From NCBI RefSeq assembly GCF_000936425.1, contig NZ_AVFK01000021.1, positions 1-64,000 on the forward strand: a DNA stretch of 64,000 nt, written 5' to 3'. This document shows positions 43,912-53,537 of the stretch, in pieces. This stretch comes from Skermanella aerolata KACC 11604. Its GTDB lineage: Bacteria; Pseudomonadota; Alphaproteobacteria; Azospirillales; Azospirillaceae. Within the stretch, counting starts at the first letter, position 1; each line of letters begins with the position of its first letter. The position numbers were made by a program, and so were the translations under genes. The notes beneath the pieces are model-generated. The model was not told the DNA's origin, ran no database searches, and was given only the letters and a program-made list of their open reading frames with translations.

Positions 43912-46248
43912 ATGGCCGTCGGATTGGTCGGTACCCCCGTTCGCCGCCTCGAGGACCACCGCCTGCTGACGGGCAAGGCGTGCTACGTCGCGGACATCGT
44001 CCTGCCGCACATGCTGCACATGGCCGTGGTCCGCTCGACCCGCGCCCATGCCGAGATCATGGACATCCGCACTGCCGCAGCACTCGCCGCCCCCGGCGTC
44101 AGGCTGATCCTGACCGGCGAGGACGTGCGGGACCTGGGGCCGCTGCCCTGCATCGACCTGTTTCCCGACAGCAAGCCCGCACTCCACCGGGTCTTGGCGC
44201 TGGACAAGGTGCGCTATGTCGGCGAGCCCGTGGCGGTGGTGATCGCCGACGACGTCTACGCCGCCGAGGACGCGGCGGAACTGGTCGAGATCTACTACCG
44301 CGACCTGCCCGTCGTGCTCGATCTCGAAGAGGCGGCATCGGACGCGCCGCCGGCCCTGCTGTATCCGGAGTTCGGCACCAACGTCGCCAATATATGCCGG
44401 CAGGAGGTCGGCGACCCGGACGCCGCCTTCGCCGGGGCTGCCCATGTCTTCGAGGAGACCTTCCGCATCCACCGCTACGCCGCGGCACCGATGGAAACCC
44501 GGGGCGTCGTCGCCGACCCGACCGCCCAGGGCGGACGCATCACGCTCCACACCTCGACCCAGTTTCCGCACCTCGTCCGGGCCTTCCTCGGCGGCGTGCT
44601 CGGCATCCCGGAGTCGGAGATCCGCGTCGTCGCCCCCGATGTCGGCGGCGGGTTCGGGGCCAAGTGCGAGTTCTATCCGGAGGAGGTCGTCTCGGTCGTC
44701 GCAGCCCGGCGGCTCGGCCGGCCGGTCAGGTGGATCGAGGGACGCCAGGAGCATTTCGTCGCCACCACCCATGCCCGCGAACAGGTCCACGCGATGCGCG
44801 CCGCGGTCGATGCCGACGGCGTGGTCACCGCGGTGACGCTGAAGTCCCTGACCAGCAACGGCGCCGCCATGTTCACGCTGGCGACCACGCCGGCCTCTAT
44901 CTCCTCGGCGATGCTGCGCGGTCCCTACCGGATCCCCAACTACCGGGCGGAGTCGCTGTCGGTCCTGACCAGCAAGACGCCGCTGGCGGTCTATCGCGGC
45001 GCCGGACATCCGCAGGCGGTCCTCTGCATGGAGCTGATGATGGACCGGATCGCCCGCGACCTCGGGATCGATCGGATCGACCTGCGCCGGCGCAACATGC
45101 TGACCAAGCAGGAACTGCCGTCGGATCGCGGCACCGCCATCGTGCTGGCGGGCAAGGTGGTCTACGACAGCGGCGATTATCCCGGCTGCCTGGACCGCGT
45201 GCTGGAGCTTGCCGGCTGGGATGACAGGCTGCGGCGGCAGGCCGAGGCGCGTGCGCAGGGCCGGATCGTCGGGCTCGGCGTGGCCTGCTTCGTCGAGGAG
45301 ACCGCGATCGGACCCTACGAGACCGGTCATGTCAGGGTCGATGGGTCCGGCAAGGTCACGGTGCTGACCGGCGCCTCGCCGCACGGGCAGGGCACGGCGA
45401 CCGCCATAGCCCAGCTGGTGGCCGAGGAACTGCAGATACCGTTCACCGACGTCACGGTGCGGCACGGTGACACCGACGTGGTTGCCGACGGCGTCGGCAC
45501 CTTCGCCAGCCGCGGCGGCGCCATCGCCGGAGCTGCCGCCCGGCTGGCGGCGCACAAGGTCCGGGAAAAGGCGGTTCTGATCGCGTCGGAACTGCTCGAG
45601 GCGGCAGCCGTCGACATCGAGTGGGTGGACGGTCGCGCCGCTATCGTCGGCGTGCCGGGCCGCAGCGTCACCCTGGCGGAGATCGCCCGGCGGGCGACCG
45701 CCTGGAACAGCCTGCCGACCGGCTTGTCGTCCTTCAACCTGGACGAGGTGGCGCACCATCAGGTTCCCGGCATCTCGTTTGCCAACGCCGCCCACGTCGC
45801 CGAGGTCGAGATCGACCGCGACACCGGCACGGTCCGGGTTCTCGACTACGCGGTGGTCCATGACAGCGGCCGCATCATCAACCCGATGATCGTCGAGGGG
45901 CAGGTCCACGGCGGCATCGCCCAGGGGTTGGGCGGACTGCTGATGGAAGAAATCGCCTACGACGCGGCCGGCCGGCCGCTGGTCTCCGGTTTCCAGGACT
46001 ACTTCCTGCCGACATCCGCCGAGATGCCGGAGATCCGTACCGGCTTCATGGAGAGCCCGACGCCGCTCAACCCCTACGGCATGAAAGGGGCGGGGGAGGG
46101 CGGCACGACTGGCGCCGTCGGCGCCATCGCGGGCGCGGTCGCCGACGCGCTGGTCCCGCTCGGCGTCCGGGTCGCGGGCGACGGGCCGTTCACCCCGCCG
46201 GCGGTCATGGCGCTGCTGGCTGCGGCCAGGAAAGGAGCGGGGGCATGA
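43912..46248 (+). CDS. molybdenum hydroxylase large subunit (CoxL/XdhA type)
   Basis: This 778-residue molybdopterin subunit shows the aldehyde oxidase/xanthine dehydrogenase hammerhead start (GTPVRRLEDHRLLTGKACYV), GGGFGAKCEFYPEE, the active-site loop AVYRGAGHPQAVLCMELMMD, GASPHGQGTATAIAQLV and the catalytic GAGEGGTTGAVGAIAGA with its Glu. The loop is not the AYRCSFR of true CO dehydrogenase, so hydroxylation of an N-heterocycle or aldehyde is expected. It begins 3 bases after the [2Fe-2S] gene and overlaps the amidohydrolase start (ATGA). Confidence 0.93.
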   Translation: MAVGLVGTPVRRLEDHRLLTGKACYVADIVLPHMLHMAVVRSTRAHAEIMDIRTAAALAAPGVRLILTGEDVRDLGPLPCIDLFPDSKPALHRVLALDKVRYVGEPVAVVIADDVYAAEDAAELVEIYYRDLPVVLDLEEAASDAPPALLYPEFGTNVANICRQEVGDPDAAFAGAAHVFEETFRIHRYAAAPMETRGVVADPTAQGGRITLHTSTQFPHLVRAFLGGVLGIPESEIRVVAPDVGGGFGAKCEFYPEEVVSVVAARRLGRPVRWIEGRQEHFVATTHAREQVHAMRAAVDADGVVTAVTLKSLTSNGAAMFTLATTPASISSAMLRGPYRIPNYRAESLSVLTSKTPLAVYRGAGHPQAVLCMELMMDRIARDLGIDRIDLRRRNMLTKQELPSDRGTAIVLAGKVVYDSGDYPGCLDRVLELAGWDDRLRRQAEARAQGRIVGLGVACFVEETAIGPYETGHVRVDGSGKVTVLTGASPHGQGTATAIAQLVAEELQIPFTDVTVRHGDTDVVADGVGTFASRGGAIAGAAARLAAHKVREKAVLIASELLEAAAVDIEWVDGRAAIVGVPGRSVTLAEIARRATAWNSLPTGLSSFNLDEVAHHQVPGISFANAAHVAEVEIDRDTGTVRVLDYAVVHDSGRIINPMIVEGQVHGGIAQGLGGLLMEEIAYDAAGRPLVSGFQDYFLPTSAEMPEIRTGFMESPTPLNPYGMKGAGEGGTTGAVGAIAGAVADALVPLGVRVAGDGPFTPPAVMALLAAARKGAGA

Positions 46249-47636
46249 GCTTCATCCTGGCGGATGCCTGGGTCGTGACGATGGACCGACACCGTCGGGT
46301 GCTCGACCGGGGCGCCGTGCTGGTCAACGGCGACCGCATCGCCGGGGTCGGCGATGCGGCCGATCTGCTGCGTGACAACCCCGATGCGGAACTGATCGAC
46401 TGTTCCGGCTCCATCATCATCCCCGGCATGGTGAATACCCACACGCACCTGTTCCAGACCCTGCTGAAGGGACTGGGCGACGACATGGTGCTGAAGAAGT
46501 GGTTCACCTGCATGACGGGGCCGGCCGCAGCCTCCCTGACCCGCGAGGACGTCCATGCCGGCGCGCTGCACGGTTGCGTCGAATCGATCCGCTCGGGCGT
46601 CACGACCCTGGTCGACTTCATGTACGTCCACCCGCAGCCGGGTCTGACGGAGGCCGTGTTCGATGCCTTCGAGGAGACCGGCCTGCGCGGGTTCGTCTGC
46701 CGCGGCTTCATGACGGCCGGCGCCGATCTCGGCGTTCCGGAAGGGCTGATCGAGGATATCGGCGACGCCCTGGCCGACGTGGCCGCCCTGGCGCGGAGCC
46801 GGCACCGGCCGGACGGGCGGGTGCGCCTCGGTGTTGCGCCCTGCATGATCTGGACGCTCGACGAGGACAGCCTGCGGCTGACCCGCGAACTTGCGACGCG
46901 CGAGGGGCTGCTCCTGACGACCCATGTCGCGGAGACGGAGTTCGAGATCGGGCATGCTCTACGGCACTATGCCCGCACCGATACCCGGTTCCTCGGTGAT
47001 ATCGGCTTCCTCGGCCCGGACGTGCTGGCGGTCCACTGCGTCAACTGCGGGAGCGACGATATCGAGGTCCTGAAGAGCCACGACGTCAAGGTGTCGCACA
47101 ATCCGTGCAGCAACCTCTATCTCGCCTCCGGCATCCCGCCGATCCCGGAGATGCTGGCGGCCGGGCTGACCGTAGCGCTGGGAGCGGACGGCCCCGCCAG
47201 CAGCAACAACCACAACCTGTTCCAGGCGATGAAGTTCGCCGCCCTGATCCAGAAGGGTGTCCACCGCGACGCTACGATCATGACGGCGGAGAAAGTGCTG
47301 GAGATGGCGACCATCGACGGCGCGCGCGCGGTCGGGCTGGAGGCGGAGATCGGCTCAATCGAAGTCGGCAAGAAAGCCGACCTCGTGGTGGTCGGCGCCA
47401 CGGACCCGTGGATGACGCCGCTGCACAATCCGGTATCGGCGCTCGTCTACTCGGCGCTCGGCCACGAGGCGCAAACTGTAGTGATCGACGGCCGGATCGT
47501 AATGCGCGACCAGGTAGTGACCACCGTCGATGCCCGCGTGGTGCGGCAGCGGGCGCAGGCCGCCGCGGACAGTCTTGCCGGTCGTGCCGGCATCGCGCAC
47601 CTGAAAGCCCGGTCCTGGCCGTCGGCGGGGTTCTGA
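46245..47636 (+). CDS. amidohydrolase (TRZ/ATZ, deaminase-like)
   Basis: This 463-residue metal-dependent hydrolase has PGMVNTHTHLFQTLLKGLGDD (metal His pair), TTHVAETEFE, VLAVHCVN, VKVSHNPCSNLYLASGIPP and GADGPASSNNHNLF with the catalytic Asp, ending in the GSIEVGKKADLVVV beta-sandwich. Relatives deaminate purines, pyrimidines or triazines (guanine, 8-oxoguanine, S-adenosylhomocysteine, atrazine). With the hydroxylase it suggests sequential hydroxylation and hydrolytic deamination of a heterocycle; the substrate is not identifiable. Confidence 0.88.
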   Translation: MSFILADAWVVTMDRHRRVLDRGAVLVNGDRIAGVGDAADLLRDNPDAELIDCSGSIIIPGMVNTHTHLFQTLLKGLGDDMVLKKWFTCMTGPAAASLTREDVHAGALHGCVESIRSGVTTLVDFMYVHPQPGLTEAVFDAFEETGLRGFVCRGFMTAGADLGVPEGLIEDIGDALADVAALARSRHRPDGRVRLGVAPCMIWTLDEDSLRLTRELATREGLLLTTHVAETEFEIGHALRHYARTDTRFLGDIGFLGPDVLAVHCVNCGSDDIEVLKSHDVKVSHNPCSNLYLASGIPPIPEMLAAGLTVALGADGPASSNNHNLFQAMKFAALIQKGVHRDATIMTAEKVLEMATIDGARAVGLEAEIGSIEVGKKADLVVVGATDPWMTPLHNPVSALVYSALGHEAQTVVIDGRIVMRDQVVTTVDARVVRQRAQAAADSLAGRAGIAHLKARSWPSAGF

Positions 47637-47930
47637 GTGCAGTCCGCGACCGGCCTGGCATGATCCAGGTTTTGAAAGCACCGAAGGTCAATCCGGAACT
47701 TATCGCTCTTAAGGCAAGCACCGGCTAATCCAACTGTTTTAGGTTGTTTGTAGACTCTTCATTGCAGTTTTTTAAGTCGAGCCGCCCGCTGCATGTCGGA
47801 GGCGGCTTCATTGAAAAACAAAACCAAGTCGCCGGGTTGTCGGGGGCCAGTGTTTTCACGTGGGTTGTCCATGAGGACGTTGCCTGTCGGTGCATGGGGT
47901 CGTTGAGGCTTACGGTACGGAAGGGCGGTC
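47637..47930. other. intergenic region after the hydroxylase operon
   Basis: About 290 bases with no gene. A 7-base stem (AGCCGCC at 47780-47786, GGCGGCT at 47801-47807) could act as a weak terminator. CCTGG-CATGAT-CCAGG-TTTT near 47654-47674 is another weak terminator-like stem close to the operon end. Confidence 0.35.
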
Positions 47931-48200
47931 ATGTCTGAGATCCTGGACACCCAGTTCAGCGAACTTGAATACCAACGCCTGGATCTCTTCGCCTGTCGCA
48001 CACTGCTGGACTGTGTTCTGCATGTATATTTTTCAAAGCTGCATGTCGCCACCGAGATCACCACACTGATGACCCTGTATGAGGATGCCGTGTCCTTCCA
48101 TGAGCTTGGCGGTGCCGATGACGTGAGATCCGCGGCGGCGCGGGAATATCTGATCGAATTCGGGCATCAATTGATCCTGGATGCCGCTGTGCCGTTGTGA
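47931..48200 (+). CDS. small hypothetical protein
   Basis: This 89-residue protein starts MSEILDTQFSELEYQRL with GGAAGG about 7 bases upstream of the ATG. It is predicted helical and acidic (LDLFACRTLLDCVLHVYFSKL, ITTLMTLYEDAVSFHELGG), with no signal, membrane segment or known motif. It lies just before the decayed second copy of the RHH-like gene. The ribosome site is the main evidence that it is real. Confidence 0.4.
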   Translation: MSEILDTQFSELEYQRLDLFACRTLLDCVLHVYFSKLHVATEITTLMTLYEDAVSFHELGGADDVRSAAAREYLIEFGHQLILDAAVPL

Positions 48201-48347
48201 CGATGCCCATCTCGGTCAATCCCGATACATCGGCACCCCCCTGTCGGTCGAAGCCGAGGAATGCTGCCACGCGATGTTGCAGGAACTGGCGATGGCAGTA
48301 TGGCTCAAACCCGTCGGCCCCAGGTTGAGTTGGGACGGCTCAATTCG

Positions 48348-48664
48348 GTCGCGGGCTGAGCAGGACCGGCGTGCTCGAGCGCGCGGTCGAGCATCCGGCG
48401 CGCCGCACCCATGCGCCTGCGACAACAGATGGCCATGAGACGAGCGGGTCGGACGACTGGCAGGTCGATGACGGTATCCGCACGATCCGCATCCTGGCTC
48501 ACCCCGGCCAGCGCTACCCATCGGTCGGTGTGCTGTGGCCGAACATGGCGGAGCCTGTCGCCCACTGGCGGCGGACCAAGGGGAGCCAGCCATATGCCGC
48601 CGGCCTCGAGATGCAGGGCCGTCTGGCGGCTGCGGGCATAGACCCGCCGAAATGGCCGAGGTAA
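48348..48664 (+). pseudogene. decayed copy of the RHH-like gene (copy 2)
   Basis: From 48348 the DNA closely follows the gene at 41055-41549 (TGVLERAVE, VDDGIRTIRIL, PGQRYP, VGVLWPN, SQPYAAGLEM, AAAGIDPPKWPR). The first 30 or so codons are absent, a base is lost just after the homology starts, and about 32 codons between PGQRYP and VGVLWPN are deleted in frame. No start or ribosome site remains. Confidence 0.75.
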
Positions 48665-49104
48665 GCGGGAGCATGGGTGACTTTAGCGCCGACTGCCGGG
48701 CGACGTGCCGGCATGAAGCCTGGTACCTGTCCCTTGGCATCGTTCCGCCACGACCGGCGGGGCTACTTTCCGGTGAGGTTGAACCGCGCATCGGCCGCGC
48801 CGAGGTCTCTACCCATCGGCAAATCCTTTCGATGCCATCACCGGAAATCTACCCGCGTGACGGCGCTCGAGTAGGTGCCTTCGTCGCTGGTTTACTGTGA
48901 ATCCCCTGAATGCATCAGTGCACCAGCGGATGCCAATCGGGGAGAGATTCAGGTCAATCACTTTCCCATTGCCGGGATTTGAGAAATTCGCAAAGCTTGC
49001 CGGAGGTCGCGGGAGCATCGCTGCTGCCTTGGCAGATATGATGCTTGGCGCACCTGTAAGAATGAAACAAAATTACGGCAAACAACTATATCGGAGGAAA
49101 TGTC
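48665..49104. other. intergenic region before the cupin gene
   Basis: About 440 bases. GC is high up to 48900 and drops towards 49100. Only short frames without ribosome sites are seen, and no RNA or repeat is recognised. Confidence 0.35.
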
Positions 49105-49581
49105 GTGCGCAGGTTCATCTATTCCAGCATTGCCGTTTTTGCTGTCGTGCAAGGTGTTGCAGCCGCAGAACAGCACGGCTCGATGCTGATGCTGCCAAAC
49201 GGGGACTCGGTCAAATGGCAACCCGGTCCCGCTGACCTACCGAAAGGATCGCAAATTGCAGTTCTTGCCGGGGATCCAGGTCAGCCTGGACCGTTCGTGC
49301 TTCGTGTGAAGTTTCCGCCCAACACCTTGGTCGCCCCTCATCGACATGCAACAGCCGAGAACCTGACCGTGCTGACTGGGCAGTTCTATCATGCCATGGG
49401 TGAAAAGGTGGACAAATCAAGCGGCGAACAGATGAAGCCAGGCGGCTTCGTTTACCTGCCGGGCCAAATGCCGCATTATGTATGGACAACTGATACTGAG
49501 TCAGTTGTGCAGGTAACTGGAACAGGTCCATTTGGTTTGATCTACGTCAATCCAAGCGACAATCCCGGGAAGACAAATTGA
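49105..49581 (+). CDS. secreted cupin-domain protein
   Basis: This 158-residue protein has a Sec signal (IYSSIAVFAVVQGVAAAE) and a single cupin barrel with the metal motif PHRHATAENLTVLTGQFYHAMG (His, His, Glu) and the second part GGFVYLPGQMPHYVWT (His). The start is GTG, with GGAGGAAA well placed 6 bases upstream. The family often binds a metal and small ligands in the periplasm; the function here is unknown. It stands alone. Confidence 0.75.
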   Translation: MRRFIYSSIAVFAVVQGVAAAEQHGSMLMLPNGDSVKWQPGPADLPKGSQIAVLAGDPGQPGPFVLRVKFPPNTLVAPHRHATAENLTVLTGQFYHAMGEKVDKSSGEQMKPGGFVYLPGQMPHYVWTTDTESVVQVTGTGPFGLIYVNPSDNPGKTN

Positions 49582-50379
49582 GAGTTGTAGACCAGACAAA
49601 GAGCCTTTGTGGCTACAGCGCCGCGCGTTGAATTGGAAGCATCTACACCGAAGTGTCTGCGCTGCGGGGCGACATTACACCGCGAAGCGATCCAGATTAG
49701 GCGCAATCCGCCGTAGACCGCCTTAGCAAGGGGGTGGATCACCCCCTTGCTCCTGTCTGCTCCATACTGCCGCTGCACAGCCAGATCCGATAGCTCAGGC
49801 GCCTTTGGATCATCATTCCGCTCTCGCCGCGTCCATCGCTTCATCCATAACCTGCCGCAATTTCAGCACTTCCGCTTCATGACCAGGCCGAGCACGGTGC
49901 CGGCTTATCAACACTTAGGCGATGGCTGTTTCCAATAACCGCGTCATCTCGGGTCCAGCTTCGCGCCGGATGCGGCAGACTTCCGGGATTCATCGGCCGG
50001 GATTGCGGCTGATCCTCAGGCAGCATTATCAGCCTCGTGAATGGTTAAAAGGACCCAGTATCAAGCAGATCGCGCATTGCAATTGCATTCGCACCACTGA
50101 AGGGACATTAACGCCGAGCTGGGGATTTCCCGTTTTCTTGGCAAGACGCTCTGCCTGAAGTCGTGAGGCAGCTTCGTACGTCAGGACTGGGCAGTATTCC
50201 GCAGTCGGCAGGCACAAAAACGACGCGCGTGGGTTTTCAGTACAGGTTGCCGAAACATCCTGTTCCGATTCTTCGTCGTTGGTGCCGGTTTTTCAAACCC
50301 CCACCAATCGCCGCCAGGGTTGCCGGCTATCGATGAACTGAGCCAGTTCTTGTATTCAATCACTTCGCGGAAGAGCGAC
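49582..50379. other. intergenic region with a strong hairpin
   Basis: About 800 bases without a convincing gene on either strand. The clear structure is the 12-base hairpin at 49725-49751. Several short frames lack ribosome sites or family features. The DNA may be old element debris, but nothing was recognised. Confidence 0.35.
49725..49751. terminator. strong 12-base hairpin
   Basis: AGCAAGGGGGTG and CACCCCCTTGCT pair perfectly around the 3-base loop GAT. It lies about 145 bases after the cupin gene. There is no T run, so it may be a factor-dependent terminator, a protein site or an element end. Confidence 0.45.
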
Positions 50380-51609
50380 ATGCCGATTGACAAGCTACCC
50401 CGGAATCAGCCGGGTCAGGCCTCAGCGGAGAAAGATGTTCGAAACATCGAGATCAAGCGGGGTCTGTTCGTGGAGGCGGTCGAGGCAACCCGCATGCCGA
50501 TGGCGGTCAGCGATCCCACCGTGACCGGTAATCCGATCATCTACGTCAACGCTGCCTTTCTGGAACTCTGCGGTTATGAGCGCGACGAGGTGCTGGGTCA
50601 GAATTATCTTTTTCTGGTCAGCGAACGTGCGGACGCCGATGTCGCCAGGCGCATCGATGCCGCCATGGCCGCTCACCGCCAGATCAACGAGGACATTCTG
50701 TTGCAGGTCAAGAACGGCCGCAGGGTCTGGGTTTCGATGTTCGTCAGTCCGATCGTCGAGGACGACCAGGTAGTCCAGCACTTCACGTCGTTTCTCGACA
50801 TCACAGACCGGGTCGCTCGCGAGGAGGAGCGGAAGAAGGCCAATGAGACTTTGGACCGGCGCCTCACCACCCGGACGCGACGTCTCAAGCAGGTCAACAC
50901 CCGGCTGGAGGAGGAAGTCGAACGACGGCGGCGTACCGAAGCGCTGCTCCGCGATGCGCTGGAACAGGGTCAGGAAAATCTGCGCTTTCGCGATTTTCTG
51001 ATCCGCGAGGTGAATCATCGGACCAAGAATGCCTTGCAAATGGCTGCTTCGCTGCTTGGAGTTCAGGCCAGTCGCGCTGACAACCTGATCTGCCGCGACA
51101 TGCTCGAAGCCTCCAGGGGGCGCCTACAGCGGATTGGCGAGGTTCATGCCCTGTTGACCTACCGGGACGATGCTCCGGACACCGTCGACTTCGCAGTCTA
51201 CCTGCGCCGGCTCTGCCGGGAAATGGCTGAAAGCATCCTGACGCCTGGGCAAGTTGATATCGAGGTGAAGGCCAGCGACGAGGCGATCTGGGGACCTGAT
51301 CTTGTTGTGCCGCTGGGGCTGATCGTGGGCGAAGCGGTGACCAACGCGATGAAGCACGCATTTCCCGAAGGGCGTTCCGGAACAATCCGTGTTGAACTGC
51401 TCGCACAGGACCTTGCGTCCATGATCCTGCGGATCGAGGATGATGGTGTCGGTATCCCGCCTGACCGCCGGAAAGGTTCTCTCGGGCTTCAGTTGATCGA
51501 AATGTTCGCGCGCCAGATCAATGGAAAGGCAGCGTTGGAGGGGAGGCGAGGCGGTGATGGAACCATCGTTGTGGTAAATTTCCCTGTCATGAACCACGGA
51601 AGACACTGA
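50380..51609 (+). CDS. LOV-like PAS / HisKA_2 sensor histidine kinase without the LOV cysteine
   Basis: This 409-residue soluble kinase has a PAS domain very like LOV (VSDPTVTGNPIIYVNAAF, LCGYERDEVLGQN, INEDILLQVKNGRRVW, TSFLDITDR). Where photoactive LOV has NCRFLQ it reads NYLFLV, so the adduct Cys is Tyr76; the late Gln is also Phe. A coiled coil (residues 145-205) leads to the phospho-His box EVNHRTKNALQ and an ATPase domain with VGEAVTNAMKHAF and EDDGVGIPP. ATG 50380 follows GGAAGAG. No regulator partner is adjacent. Confidence 0.85.
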   Translation: MPIDKLPRNQPGQASAEKDVRNIEIKRGLFVEAVEATRMPMAVSDPTVTGNPIIYVNAAFLELCGYERDEVLGQNYLFLVSERADADVARRIDAAMAAHRQINEDILLQVKNGRRVWVSMFVSPIVEDDQVVQHFTSFLDITDRVAREEERKKANETLDRRLTTRTRRLKQVNTRLEEEVERRRRTEALLRDALEQGQENLRFRDFLIREVNHRTKNALQMAASLLGVQASRADNLICRDMLEASRGRLQRIGEVHALLTYRDDAPDTVDFAVYLRRLCREMAESILTPGQVDIEVKASDEAIWGPDLVVPLGLIVGEAVTNAMKHAFPEGRSGTIRVELLAQDLASMILRIEDDGVGIPPDRRKGSLGLQLIEMFARQINGKAALEGRRGGDGTIVVVNFPVMNHGRH

Positions 51610-52115
51610 AGGCCAAGGCTTCCGACATCGAATGTTTCCATCCCGCTGAGAAAGCGGCGCCTGCCGCCACGGACTTGTTCAAGCCGATAGCCGGTCGGCC
51701 TGAACAAAGGCATCGTTGGCGAAGGTGATCGGATTATCGGGCTGATGCGGATTGGCTGGAACAGTCGGCTTAAGGGGCTTGAACCTTTGCGCCAACCGAC
51801 CGAACCGGCAGGCGGGGTCGAGCCTCCGTCACGCTGCGGATTATGGGTGTGTTTTCACGAGATGCCATGTTGTTTACGCCAAGTTGCTGCTGATGTTCAG
51901 CAACATGCCGTGACCGAAGTTGGGCCGCCAAATACTGCTACATAGTACAATCGTGCGGCTGCGCCGTGAATGAATTTTTGTCTCTCAGTCATCCGCTCGG
52001 GCGTCGGCTGCCGCCATTTCTGGTTGGCTGGGTGAAATACTTGAGACGCACGCTGCTGCTGGCTGTTCTGTTCACGACGTCCGGGAATGGCCCGGACTTG
52101 AAACGCGAGTGAATC
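51610..52115. other. intergenic region, no gene seen
   Basis: About 500 bases after the LOV-like kinase. Short frames on both strands lack ribosome sites and recognisable motifs; no RNA gene or repeat is identified. Confidence 0.35.
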
Positions 52116-52250
52116 ATGACCGAGAACAGCAATCAGCAGGAACCAGGCAAGCCCGGCCGCCCGGAAAAGGAAGCAGAAAAGAAGGATGGCGCCAAGGAAG
52201 CACAGAACCAGCAGGGTCACCAGCGCGAGCCGGGGTATGACGAAGCCTGA
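52116..52250 (+). CDS. 44-residue charged hypothetical protein
   Basis: A short frame from ATG 52116 to TGA 52250 encodes MTENSNQQEPGKPGRPEKEA and continues Lys/Glu/Gln-rich to PGYDEA. It has no hydrophobic segment and would be disordered. Small proteins with this composition are common in related genomes, but the ribosome site is weak and the identification rests on composition only. Confidence 0.35.
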   Translation: MTENSNQQEPGKPGRPEKEAEKKDGAKEAQNQQGHQREPGYDEA

Positions 52251-52390
52251 TCGGCGGTATCAGGAATAGGAGAGGCTCGCCACGGCGCGCGGGAGACCGA
52301 TGTTCCCGATGACATTGATTTTCTATCCGGGTATCGGAGAGACCTGTCAAAATGGGCGTCCCCTGTTTGCGTGCCTGGCGATCAACTTGG

Positions 52391-52987
52391 CTAATCGGCC
52401 GCTTCAAACAGGAACTGCTGGGCCAGAGCGATGACGGGATCAGCCAGCAGGACCTCGAAATGGTTGTATTCGACTGTATGGTACTCCGGTCCGGCCAGAC
52501 GAGTTTGCGATGAGACGGTGACGACGCCGTCGTTGGCCTCGTGCATCAGCGGGCTGCCGCCGCTGGTCGAGACGATGGAGCGGACCGGAGCGCTGATCCG
52601 GCTGGCGAGAACGCCCCGGATCGTTAACCCCTGGGGATTGATGTCAGCGAAAACCGGCGTCTTAAAGTACACCAGGGTCAGCAGACTGGCCATCTGGCTG
52701 CCTCCGAATGGCGTCGACATCGTGAACACCCGCTCGATCGGTTCACCGTCCGCCGCCAGGCGGAGAGCCACGAGACCACCCAGCGAATGGGCGACGATAC
52801 TGTAGGGCTCGCCGCCGAAGTTGTCCGCCGCAGTCGCTTTGAGGTGACGGACAACACCCTCGACTGAGGTGGTCAGGCAATCATAGTCGGCAAAAACCGC
52901 CCGATGATCCGGCAGGTGCTCGATCAGATGGCGGAAGGTGGTCGGTGACGCATAGGCGCCGTGGATGTACAGGATGTTCTGGGTCAT
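52391..52987 (-). CDS. alpha/beta-hydrolase (lipase/esterase-like)
   Basis: This 198-residue protein starts with the oxyanion strand NILYIHGAYASPTTFRHLI, has the nucleophile elbow VAHSLGGLVAL (Ser about residue 68), and an Asp/His pair towards the C-terminus (ANDGVVTVSSQTRL, EYNHFEVLL). The length suits a minimal lipase-fold esterase. No signal peptide is seen. The start lies in an ATGAATGAATGA run with a weak AAGAA ribosome site. The substrate is unknown. Confidence 0.82.
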   Translation of the reverse strand: MTQNILYIHGAYASPTTFRHLIEHLPDHRAVFADYDCLTTSVEGVVRHLKATAADNFGGEPYSIVAHSLGGLVALRLAADGEPIERVFTMSTPFGGSQMASLLTLVYFKTPVFADINPQGLTIRGVLASRISAPVRSIVSTSGGSPLMHEANDGVVTVSSQTRLAGPEYHTVEYNHFEVLLADPVIALAQQFLFEAAD

Positions 52988-53210
52988 TCATTCATTCTTC
53001 AATTGAGTACGGATCAAGTTCCGCGCTGCGACACATTGGCGTAAGGGGGCGACTGCGCAGGTCGAAGCGTGCCTGCGGCAAATTCCTTGAGGCAGCCGCC
53101 GGGTCGGGCGTCAGCGTTCTCGCGCACCGGTTGGGGTTGGAGACCTCCGACAGGCCGGCTGGGACCGCCGAAGGATCATCCGGGTGGACGCCGCGCCCTG
53201 AGCGGCTGCA

Positions 53211-53432
53211 TCATGAACCGGCTGTACTCTGGAGGTTCAAGGCATAAACCAGGAAACCGAGGATCATCCAGGCGGACACAGAAGCGGTCCTGGTGAGAAG
53301 TCCAAGCTTGACGGCGGTGCCGTCGGCCGCCTGCCATTCTGCTTGCTCCGGGCAAGCGGCGAGCCGGGAGTGATCGACCCGTCCGGAGAATACCGGCTGG
53401 ATCAGGTCCCGTGATCGAATAGATGTCGTCAT
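53211..53432 (-). CDS. small single-pass membrane protein
   Basis: This 73-residue protein starts MTTSIRSRDLIQPVFSGRVD and ends with one hydrophobic helix (ASVSAWMILGFLVYALNL). GGAG lies 6 bases before the ATG at 53432, which supports this start over 53444. No family is recognised. Confidence 0.5.
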   Translation of the reverse strand: MTTSIRSRDLIQPVFSGRVDHSRLAACPEQAEWQAADGTAVKLGLLTRTASVSAWMILGFLVYALNLQSTAGS

Positions 53433-53537
53433 TGTCCGCTCCATTTAACGATGGGCGGCGCTTCGCTCCCTTCCATGACAGTCCGGATCTTCCGGGCCTG
53501 AAAATGGACATTGTCTTCAATCGCGCAGGAGCTTTCC

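Noticed and set aside
43351-45909. 852-codon open frame on the minus strand
   Set aside because: It is the antisense shadow of the molybdenum hydroxylase genes, whose motifs are intact on the plus strand.
43912-46248. aerobic CO dehydrogenase (coxL)
   Set aside because: The active-site loop reads AVYRGAGHPQ rather than AYRCSFR, so CO oxidation is not supported.
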